Source: an uncultured Bacillota bacterium
Lineage (GTDB): Bacteria > Bacillota > Clostridia > Christensenellales > UBA1242
Direction: 5' to 3'
NCBI GenBank assembly: GCA_900545735.1
Contig: URAC01000008.1
Location: forward strand, 1-22,525
DNA length: 22,525 nt
This document shows positions 16,832-22,525 of the stretch, piece after piece; position 1 is the first letter of the stretch, and each line of letters begins with the position of its first letter. A program made the position numbers and the translations under genes. The notes under the pieces were generated by a model. The model did no database searches and was not told where the DNA came from. It saw only the letters and a program-made list of their open reading frames with translations.

Positions 16832-17763
16832 TGAGAATTGGAATTGATGTTGATGGAACATTGACAAATTTAGTTGACAGAGTTATAGCGTATGGTCAGG
16901 AATATGAATTGGAAAACAATCTTTCTTTTGGCTTAAAAAATCCAAAGACAGATTATTATGCGCTAGCTTTTAATTGGGGAAATGAGATAGGCAGTAAATT
17001 TTGGCGTGATTGTTTTAATAAAATTAACAACACAGAGCCTAGGGCGTTAGCAAAGAAATATTTAGATTTGTTGCGTGAAAAAGGGCACGAAATTTATGTT
17101 GTAACAGCAAGAAATTATGAAGAATTTGAAGACCCTGTTAAATACACTATTAAGTGGTTAAAAAAGCATAAAATTCCTTTTGACAAAGTTATAGCAAACG
17201 CAGATGATAAGGGCAAAGTGTGCAAAGAAAACAACATAGAAGTATTTTTTGACGACAATCCTAGAAATTGCGATAGCACAAGTGCGGCAGGCGTAAAAAC
17301 CTTTATGATGTATAGTTTTTTATCTGAAACTTATGATAATCCCGCTGTTAAAATAGTTTATAGTTTTGTTGAATTTTATCGTGAAATTTTAAAATTAAAT
17401 GAGGAAGAAAGCGAATTTAAAACTTATGTTATCAACATAAGCAAAAAGCCATTTAAGAAGATAAAATTGGGCCATAAAACAGTTGATTTAAGGTTGAATG
17501 ACCTTCGCAGGAACAACATCAAAGCGGGGGATACGATTGTTTATAGAGTGGATAAAAATCCTAAAAAACAAATAGTTGTAACAGTTTTAAACAGCAAGAA
17601 ATTTTATAGTTTTAAAGATTTGATTTCCTATTATGGCAAGGATAAATGCGGCTTCCAAAAGAAGACTGTTGACCAAGCAAACGCAATTATGAAAAGATTT
17701 TATAGCGATAAAGAAATCAACGAACTTGGCGTTATTGGCTTTGAATTTGAACTCAAAAAATAA
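16831..17763 (+). CDS. HAD nucleotidase-like / ASCH domain fusion protein
   Basis: 310 residues with two domains. Residues 1-190 are a HAD-superfamily phosphatase: motif I DVDGT (Asp6, Asp8), motif II VVTAR (Thr92), Lys128 or nearby, and motif IV FFDDNP (Asp141, Asp142). The layout is like 5'-nucleotidase-type HADs. Residues ~196-308 look like an ASCH (PUA-like) domain: KPFKKIKLGHKTVDLRLND, RRNNIKAGDTIVYR, SFKDLISYYG, and the end MKRFYSDKEINELGVIGFEFEL. In the Clostridia-type ASCH proteins I know, the strand reads VELRL; here Asp replaces Glu. ASCH domains bind RNA or modified nucleosides, and some (YqfB) are amidohydrolases. The fusion suggests a modified-nucleotide phosphatase (inference). 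It starts in a TAATG overlap with GGAGAG upstream and ends at a terminator. Confidence 0.82.
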   Translation: MRIGIDVDGTLTNLVDRVIAYGQEYELENNLSFGLKNPKTDYYALAFNWGNEIGSKFWRDCFNKINNTEPRALAKKYLDLLREKGHEIYVVTARNYEEFEDPVKYTIKWLKKHKIPFDKVIANADDKGKVCKENNIEVFFDDNPRNCDSTSAAGVKTFMMYSFLSETYDNPAVKIVYSFVEFYREILKLNEEESEFKTYVINISKKPFKKIKLGHKTVDLRLNDLRRNNIKAGDTIVYRVDKNPKKQIVVTVLNSKKFYSFKDLISYYGKDKCGFQKKTVDQANAIMKRFYSDKEINELGVIGFEFELKK

Positions 17764-17787
17764 TGTATAAATATGCAATATGTTAAT

Positions 17788-17818
17788 AAAAATACATCAA
17801 TTAACGATGTATTTTTTA
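17788..17818 (+). terminator. Terminator of the nfeD-floA operon
   Basis: Hairpin AATACATC (17791-17798), loop AATTAAC, GATGTATT (17806-17813), with AAA/TTT extensions and a T-run. It separates the operon from alr. Confidence 0.85.
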
Positions 17819-17848
17819 TTAACAAATTTTGATAGAAATAAATATATT
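17819..17848 (+). promoter_or_regulatory. alr promoter, probably giving a leaderless transcript
   Basis: TTAACA (17819-17824), 18-base spacer, TATATT (17843-17848). The -10 ends five bases before the ATG at 17854, so transcription should start at or next to the start codon. No Shine-Dalgarno precedes the ATG. A second choice is TTGATA (17829-17834) with TATATG (17851-17856), which would put the promoter inside the start codon. Confidence 0.55.
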
Positions 17849-17853
17849 GCTAT

Positions 17854-18981
17854 ATGGGTAATTTCACAAAAAAAATTGTATCAAAAACAAAATTGCTGCA
17901 CAATGTTGATTTAATAAAATCAGCATTAAGACCTAATTGTAGATTATGTGCAATGGTGAAGGCAAATGCTTATGGGCACGGCTTAAGAAATGTTGTAGAA
18001 ATATTGAAAGACGATGTTGATTTCTTTGGCGTTGCAAATTTAACTGAAGCGTTAGAAGTAAAAAAGATATCCAATGAAAAAGATATTTTGATTGTCGGCC
18101 GAACATCAGACTTTGAAAAAACAATAAAAAATGAAATTTCTTTTGCGATAGTTTCAAAAGAACAATTTGATAAACTATTAGAATTTTTGCATAATTATGC
18201 AAGAATTAACAATGAAAATTTATATGAAGAGACAAAAATTCATATTAAAATAAATTGCGGAATGAATAGATTTGGAATAAATAAGCTGAGTGAGTTTTCA
18301 TATATTTATAAGCAATCGATGAAATTCAATATAAAAGTTGAAGGCATTTTCACACATTTCCCTTGTGTTGAAAATGTTGCAATTTTTGAAAAGCAAAAAT
18401 TGTTTTTCAATAGGTTTTTAAAGGAAATCCCAAATAATCAAAATCCAATAATCCATATTGGTGGTTCTGGTGTAATTTTTGAGCCAAATTCAAAGAAGAG
18501 CGTTTATCAACTGCCAAATTATTTTGTTGATTATAATATGGTTCGGGTTGGAATTTTATTATATGGTTATGGAGATAAGGGCAAGTTGAAAAATTTAAAG
18601 CACGCTATGAAAATCATTAGCAAAGTTGTAAACATTTTGAATGTTAAGAAAGGGGAATATGTTGGCTACGGCACAAATTTTAAAGCAAAAAGCGATATGA
18701 AAATTGCTGTTGTACCTGTGGGGTATGCTGATGGCTTATCTCGTGCTTATGGCGAAGTTGGCTATTTAAAAGTGGTTATCAAAAAAGGCAATAAAAAGAC
18801 AAAAATTAAATGTCCGATTGTTGGAAAAATTTGTATGGATTTAACGATGATTGACGTTACAAATATAGATGTTCAAATTGGCGATGAAGTTATTGTTTTA
18901 GATGATGCAGATATGATGGCGCGAAAATTAAAGACAATTTCTTATGAGATATTGACCAATTTCAGCAAAATAAGGACATAA
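17854..18981 (+). CDS. alr: Alanine racemase
   Basis: 375 residues, a normal length. This PLP enzyme interconverts L- and D-alanine for peptidoglycan. Visible motifs: AMVKANAYGHG with the PLP Lys36; INCGMNRFGI; MVRVGILLYGYG; catalytic Tyr272 in VGYGTNF; VPVGYADGLSR; GKICMDLTMIDVT; and the final YEILT. The N-terminal barrel and C-terminal beta domain are both complete; the last few residues after YEIL are shorter than in many homologues. The ATG at 17854 gives the usual N-terminus (HNVDLIKSAL), so the lack of a Shine-Dalgarno is not a start-calling error. It has its own promoter after the upstream operon's terminator. Confidence 0.96.
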   Translation: MGNFTKKIVSKTKLLHNVDLIKSALRPNCRLCAMVKANAYGHGLRNVVEILKDDVDFFGVANLTEALEVKKISNEKDILIVGRTSDFEKTIKNEISFAIVSKEQFDKLLEFLHNYARINNENLYEETKIHIKINCGMNRFGINKLSEFSYIYKQSMKFNIKVEGIFTHFPCVENVAIFEKQKLFFNRFLKEIPNNQNPIIHIGGSGVIFEPNSKKSVYQLPNYFVDYNMVRVGILLYGYGDKGKLKNLKHAMKIISKVVNILNVKKGEYVGYGTNFKAKSDMKIAVVPVGYADGLSRAYGEVGYLKVVIKKGNKKTKIKCPIVGKICMDLTMIDVTNIDVQIGDEVIVLDDADMMARKLKTISYEILTNFSKIRT

Positions 18982-18982
18982 A

Positions 18983-19005
18983 AAAAACAGGCAAGGCCTG
19001 TTTTT
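18983..19005. terminator. Bidirectional terminator shared by alr and gapA
   Basis: Perfect 10-bp hairpin AAAAACAGGC (18983-18992), loop AAG, GCCTGTTTTT (18996-19005), with a longer A-run on the 5' side. It starts one base after the alr stop and its right arm covers two bases of the gapA stop codon (19006-19004). Confidence 0.9.
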
Positions 19006-20011
19006 ACATTCTTTTTGCAATATAATTTACTAGATTTAACAAATTGACTGTGTAGCCATATTCGTTGTCATACCAAGCAATCATTTTAACGAAAGTTGGA
19101 TTTAACATTATGCCAGCATTTGCATCAACAACGCAGGTTCTTGGCTCGCCAATAATGTCGGAAGAAACTAACATTTCGTGCGTAACGCCCATAATGCCTT
19201 TTAATTCATTATTTGATGCTCGTTCGCATTCGGCAATGATTTCTTCATAAGTTGTTGGAGTGTTAAGTGTGCAAGTCAAATCCACAACTGAAGCATCAAG
19301 TGTTGGAACGCGCATACTTAATCCAGTTAATTTACCGTTTAATTCTGGAATAACTTTGCCGACTGCTTTAGCTGCGCCAGTTGATGATGGAATGATGTTA
19401 TAAGAAGCGGCTCTTCCGCCACGCCAATCTTTTTTTGATGGGCCATCAACAGTTAATTGAGATGGCGTTACAGAATGGATTGTTGTCATCAAACCTTCTT
19501 TAATTCCAAACTTATCGTTTAAAACTTTTGCAAGGGGAGCAAGGCAATTTGTTGTGCAACTTGATGAGCAAACAATGTTCATAGAATTATCATATTCTTC
19601 TTCATTAACACCAACGATAATCATAGGGCAATTTTTGCCTGCTGCTGTTATAACAACTTTTTTTGCGCCGCTGTCGATATGTTTTTTCGCATCTTCCGCC
19701 TTAGTGAATTTTCCTGAAGCTTCAATGACGATATCAGTGTTAGTTTCCGCCCAGTTTAAATTTTCAATTTCTTTTTCGTTATAAAAAGCAATTTTTTTGC
19801 CATTGACAATCAAATGATTGTCTTTTGAAGCGACTTCTCCTTTAAATTGGCCGTGAATAGTGTCATATTTTAACATATATGCTGCATAGTCAACATCAAT
19901 AAATGGGTCATTTACTGCAACAACTTCTAAATTATCCATTTCGCTGACTATTCTTAAAACGAGCCTTCCTATTCTTCCAAATCCGTTAATCGCTAATTTT
20001 GTTTTTTTCAT
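19004..20011 (-). CDS. gapA: Glyceraldehyde-3-phosphate dehydrogenase, type I
   Basis: 335 residues. It makes 1,3-bisphosphoglycerate in glycolysis. The NAD-binding Rossmann fold begins INGFGRIGR, with VNDPF supplying the Asp that favours NAD over NADP. Catalytic Cys152 lies in SSSCTTNCLAP (the usual form is SNASCTTNC). The phosphate-binding stretch reads KKDWRGGRAA...IPSSTGAAKAVGKV, and the end is WYDNEYGYT. The KDWRGGR form is that of E. coli, Bacteroides and eukaryotic enzymes rather than the RRARAAA form common in Firmicutes. The start has GAGGAGA five bases upstream. It is 40 bases downstream of the aminopeptidase gene and is the last gene of the minus-strand cluster. Confidence 0.97.
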   Translation of the reverse strand: MKKTKLAINGFGRIGRLVLRIVSEMDNLEVVAVNDPFIDVDYAAYMLKYDTIHGQFKGEVASKDNHLIVNGKKIAFYNEKEIENLNWAETNTDIVIEASGKFTKAEDAKKHIDSGAKKVVITAAGKNCPMIIVGVNEEEYDNSMNIVCSSSCTTNCLAPLAKVLNDKFGIKEGLMTTIHSVTPSQLTVDGPSKKDWRGGRAASYNIIPSSTGAAKAVGKVIPELNGKLTGLSMRVPTLDASVVDLTCTLNTPTTYEEIIAECERASNNELKGIMGVTHEMLVSSDIIGEPRTCVVDANAGIMLNPTFVKMIAWYDNEYGYTVNLLNLVNYIAKRM

Positions 20012-20051
20012 ATCTTTCTCCTCTTCTTTATTCTGTATGTTTTTTATATTT

Positions 20052-21161
20052 TTATAACAAGTTTTCTGGATTTAATGGCAATAATTCTGGAATTACAAAC
20101 ACGCCATCTTTTCTAATTAAAACATCGTCAAAATATATTTCTCCACCGCCATATTCTGGCATCATTGAAAGCACCATATCCCAGTGTATTGCTGAAACAT
20201 TGCCGTTTGGAGCTTCATCTTCATAACAACTGCCAGGGGTGAAGTGTATTGAGCCGCACATCTTTTCATCAAATAAGATATCGTTGCAAGCCTTTCTTAT
20301 AAATGGGTTGACGCCAAGCGAAAACTCTCCAAAATATCTAGAATTTGCATCGGTGTCTAAAATTGAATTTAAAATATCTGTGTTATCTGAAGTTGCTTTA
20401 ACAATTTTGCCAGCAACTACATCTAAACAAACTCCGTTGAAGCAGGTTCCGTTATAGGTTGTTGGAATGTTGTAATGAATTCTTCCATTAACGCTGTTTC
20501 GAACTGGGGCAGTGAAGACTTCTCCATCTGGAATGTTCATTTCGCCGGCACATTTGACGGCAGGAATGCCTTTTATAGAAAATGAAATATCTGTATCAGG
20601 AGCAACCAATCTAACTTTATCAGTTCTTTGCATTAAATCTACCAATGCGTCCATCGCTTTGCTCATCTTTGAATAATCAAGAGTGCAAACATTATAATAA
20701 AAATCTTCAAACTGTTCTGTGCTCATTTTAGCAGATTGTGCAAAAGCAGGGGTTGGGGAAATTAAAATGACCCATTTTGTGTTTTTAACTCTTTCCTTAT
20801 GCACTTTATCAAAGGCAAGATTGTTGATTTTTAATTGTTCTTCGCCTATATCGCTTAATTCAAACTTATTGTTTTCGCCTTTGATTGAAATAAAACAATC
20901 CATTTGTTTCATCAAAGCCAATTCGTTTTCAGACTTTATTCTTGCAGCTTCTTTGGATAAATTTTTCAAAACTTCTTTATTGATTTCTGCGCTAGATTCG
21001 TTGACAAAAGGCAAGCCGCCAGCGTTATAAACCTCTCTGATAAGAGCGGTTACAATTTTTTTGTCAGCATCGCGTGCTTGGATTAAAACTTTTTCGCCTG
21101 GTTGACAATTTATTGAATAATTTACAATATTTTTTGCTAATTTTACTATTCTATCTTCCAT
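20052..21161 (-). CDS. ampS: M29-family metallo-aminopeptidase (AmpS/PepS type)
   Basis: 369 residues, slightly short of the ~410 usual for the family. It releases N-terminal amino acids from peptides in the cytosol. The M29 metal ligands can be matched: Glu207 (GEMNIPDGEVF), Glu279 (FGEFSLG), His306 (SIHFTPGSCY), Tyr313, His326 and Asp328 (IHWDMV). The His-Tyr gap (7) and final H-x-D agree with Thermus AmpT as I recall it; the Tyr-His gap is shorter. The Shine-Dalgarno is GGGGGT, which pairs with one G-U wobble. The gene lies 20 bases after the glycosyltransferase-like gene. Confidence 0.93.
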   Translation of the reverse strand: MEDRIVKLAKNIVNYSINCQPGEKVLIQARDADKKIVTALIREVYNAGGLPFVNESSAEINKEVLKNLSKEAARIKSENELALMKQMDCFISIKGENNKFELSDIGEEQLKINNLAFDKVHKERVKNTKWVILISPTPAFAQSAKMSTEQFEDFYYNVCTLDYSKMSKAMDALVDLMQRTDKVRLVAPDTDISFSIKGIPAVKCAGEMNIPDGEVFTAPVRNSVNGRIHYNIPTTYNGTCFNGVCLDVVAGKIVKATSDNTDILNSILDTDANSRYFGEFSLGVNPFIRKACNDILFDEKMCGSIHFTPGSCYEDEAPNGNVSAIHWDMVLSMMPEYGGGEIYFDDVLIRKDGVFVIPELLPLNPENLL

Positions 21162-21181
21162 TTTACCCCCAATAATTTATA

Positions 21182-22030
21182 TTAAAGCGTATTATCTATA
21201 GTTTGTGTTAAAATCGCTTCATTTATGAAATTTAATTTGCCATATTTCTTAATAAACAATGCTTTAAGGCCATAAAATGTGAAAAATCCAAATATTAAAA
21301 CTTCCACTAAAATATATGAAAGCATTGCTAAAAAGGGCAGTTTAACATTTAAAACTGAAAACAAAATATTTCCTACAATCATTCCTAAAAAGACTGCTGC
21401 GGCAGAGATTAAAGAAAGTAAATAATTTTTAGAAAGTTTTATTTCAGATTTTTGCTTTGGTTGTTCCATTATTAACACTTCATAGGCTTCAAGGCCTGCC
21501 CAAGTGTTCATTTTTGTGAACATTGCTGACCTTTTAGGCGATTGTTTTACTATGGATACTGCAAGTGGGCTTAAATAAATGATGTCTGCTTCACTGTTAT
21601 ACATTTTAAAGCCAAAGAGATATCTAACAACAAACCTTTTGATATTTTTCCAAACTTTTGAAAAGAAGTTGGCTTGTTTATTTTGCTTAGAAACAACGAT
21701 ATCTCGGCCTTTTGAGGCTTCTTTTAATATGTTGTTAAAATCTTCAAAATTAATATTTTCATAAGAACTTTTTACAATAATAACATCGTTTAAATTTTGA
21801 TTTTGGAACAAATATTCCACCATTTCGTTTTCTGTTGAATAGTTATCAAAAATCATTATTTTGAAGGACAGGTCAGGGAAAAGTGTTTCCAATTCATTCG
21901 TGTTAGAACGCAATTCATTGTCTAAAAAAAGTATGTCATAATCATAAGTGGAAAGATTGACTTTTGACTGAAAGCCTTCAAGGATTTTTTTATAGTTTCT
22001 TTTTCCTGTGAAAACAAATGTGGTTTTCAT
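21182..22030 (-). CDS. Degenerate GT2-like (polyprenyl-phosphate glycosyltransferase-like) membrane protein
   Basis: 282 residues from the chosen start. The overall plan resembles polyprenyl-phosphate glycosyltransferases (GtrB/DPMS type): a short alpha/beta domain (1-120), a basic amphipathic stretch NFFSKVWKNIKRFVVRYLFGF (about 121-141), AEADI-like SEADIIYLS, then two transmembrane helices (about 204-226 and 232-256). The sugar-nucleotide residues are missing: the N-terminal VPVYNE-type strand is absent, and where DxD would stand the sequence is VKSSYENIN. I infer a non-catalytic relative; an unrelated family is possible. The ATG at 22030 has GGAG six bases upstream. The ATG at 22042 overlaps the rpiB stop (TAATG) but has no Shine-Dalgarno at proper spacing; it would add four residues. 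Confidence 0.68.
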   Translation of the reverse strand: MKTTFVFTGKRNYKKILEGFQSKVNLSTYDYDILFLDNELRSNTNELETLFPDLSFKIMIFDNYSTENEMVEYLFQNQNLNDVIIVKSSYENINFEDFNNILKEASKGRDIVVSKQNKQANFFSKVWKNIKRFVVRYLFGFKMYNSEADIIYLSPLAVSIVKQSPKRSAMFTKMNTWAGLEAYEVLIMEQPKQKSEIKLSKNYLLSLISAAAVFLGMIVGNILFSVLNVKLPFLAMLSYILVEVLIFGFFTFYGLKALFIKKYGKLNFINEAILTQTIDNTL

Positions 22031-22041
22031 ATTTTTCTCCA

Positions 22042-22464
22042 TTAATTAATCTTTTTAAGCCTTTTTGCGTGCCTTCCAGCTTCGTATTGACTTGTTAAAA
22101 ATTCTTTAACAATCCTAATTGCTTTGCGTTTGGTCATAAATCTGCCAGGCAAAACAAGGACATTGGCATTGTTGTGTTGTCTTGATAATGCGGCAATAGA
22201 AGGTGACCAGCAAAGTGCTGCTCTTATTTTTGGATTGCGATTAGCACAAATTGACATTCCAATGCCTGTTCCGCAAATAAAAATGCCGATATTGTTATCG
22301 CTTTCTAAAACTTTGGCATTGCCAAGTTTGGCATAATCTGGATAATCTACTGATTCTGTGCTATATGTTCCAACATCTATTGTTGTTATATTTTCTTTAT
22401 TAAAAAATTTTTTAATTTCTTCTTTAAGTGGATAACCTGCATGGTCGCACGCTAAAATAATCAT
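22042..22464 (-). CDS. rpiB: Ribose-5-phosphate isomerase B
   Basis: 140 residues, normal length for the RpiB/LacAB family. It interconverts ribose-5-phosphate and ribulose-5-phosphate in the pentose phosphate pathway. Visible features: ACDHAGYPLKEEI (Asp7, His8), DVGTYSTESVDYPDYA, catalytic Cys64 in FICGTGIGMSICANR, His97 (SRQHNNANVL) and the C-terminal EAGRHAKRLKKI (Arg131, His132). The Cys and single-gene context favour RpiB over LacA/LacB. AAGGAG lies five bases before the ATG. The adapter begins 14 bases upstream of the start, so its promoter and any earlier genes of the operon are not in the window. Confidence 0.95.
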   Translation of the reverse strand: MIILACDHAGYPLKEEIKKFFNKENITTIDVGTYSTESVDYPDYAKLGNAKVLESDNNIGIFICGTGIGMSICANRNPKIRAALCWSPSIAALSRQHNNANVLVLPGRFMTKRKAIRIVKEFLTSQYEAGRHAKRLKKIN

Positions 22465-22478
22465 AGTAACTCCTTAAC

Positions 22479-22525
22479 CTGTCTCTTATACACATCTGAC
22501 GCTGCCGACGATAAGGCTCGTGTAG
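22479..22525 (-). other. Illumina Nextera i5-side adapter (not genomic)
   Basis: The 19-base Tn5 mosaic end (CTGTCTCTTATACACATCT) is at 22479-22497, the rest of the Nextera read-1 adapter at 22498-22511, then TAAGGCTC at 22512-22519, the reverse complement of GAGCCTTA (index S521), and the P5 start at 22520-22525. Genomic sequence ends at 22478. Confidence 0.98.

Noticed and set aside
13340..17763. Calling the floA operon a proven anti-phage defence system
   Set aside because: The nuclease-like domain is uncertain, Ung is a housekeeping enzyme and no known defence gene is present. Kept only as a hypothesis.
20012..20051. Separate gapA promoter in the 40-base gap after the aminopeptidase gene
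   Set aside because: The stretch is AT-rich with several TATAAA-like words but has no convincing -35/-10 pair; cotranscription is simpler.

Overview
The window is an AT-rich bacterial contig in the standard genetic code, densely packed, with Shine-Dalgarno sites of the AAGGAGG type and compact sigma-A-like promoters (TTGACA-17-TAAAAT/TATGAT). The gene content (FloA/NfeD, ribosomal protein S21, M29 aminopeptidase, alanine racemase, a lipoprotein and large membrane-anchored surface proteins, no outer-membrane genes) suggests a low-GC Gram-positive, most probably an uncultured Clostridia/Firmicutes lineage; I cannot place it more finely. Both ends are not genome: 1-48 and 22479-22525 are Illumina Nextera adapters with index sequences, so the biological sequence is 49-22478.

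Layout. (1) 117-7748: a giant secreted protein of 2543 residues with about eleven Ig-like repeat signatures and a C-terminal membrane anchor. (2) 7811-9727, minus: thrS, convergent with the giant gene and separated from it by two back-to-back terminators. (3) 9875-10819 and 10898-12979: two further cell-surface proteins, a membrane-anchored protein with a Pro/Asp/Thr stalk and a 693-residue lipoprotein, each with its own promoter and terminator. (4) 13010-13192, minus: rpsU, divergent from (5) 13340-17763, a six-gene operon: nfeD, floA, a small membrane protein with a charged coiled coil, ung, a membrane-anchored DUF2726-like protein, and a HAD-ASCH fusion. (6) 17854-18981: alr, with its own promoter. 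(7) 22464-19004, minus: rpiB, a degenerate glycosyltransferase-like membrane protein, an M29 aminopeptidase and gapA, closely spaced and probably one operon. alr and gapA converge on one bidirectional terminator.

How they work together. RpiB and GapA are central carbon metabolism; thrS and rpsU are translation; alr makes D-alanine for the wall. The three surface proteins around thrS look like a surface-exposed set of unknown role. The most unusual unit is the nfeD-floA operon. FloA/NfeD build membrane microdomains, and the genes behind them encode two small proteins with single N-terminal membrane anchors plus three proteins of nucleic-acid or nucleotide chemistry: uracil-DNA glycosylase, a nuclease-fold DUF2726 domain, and a nucleotidase-like HAD joined to an ASCH domain. 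A membrane-microdomain-linked nucleotide or nucleic-acid maintenance module is a hypothesis, not something the sequence proves.

No tRNA, rRNA, CRISPR array, insertion sequence, phage gene or riboswitch was recognised. No gene-free stretch exceeds 300 bases.
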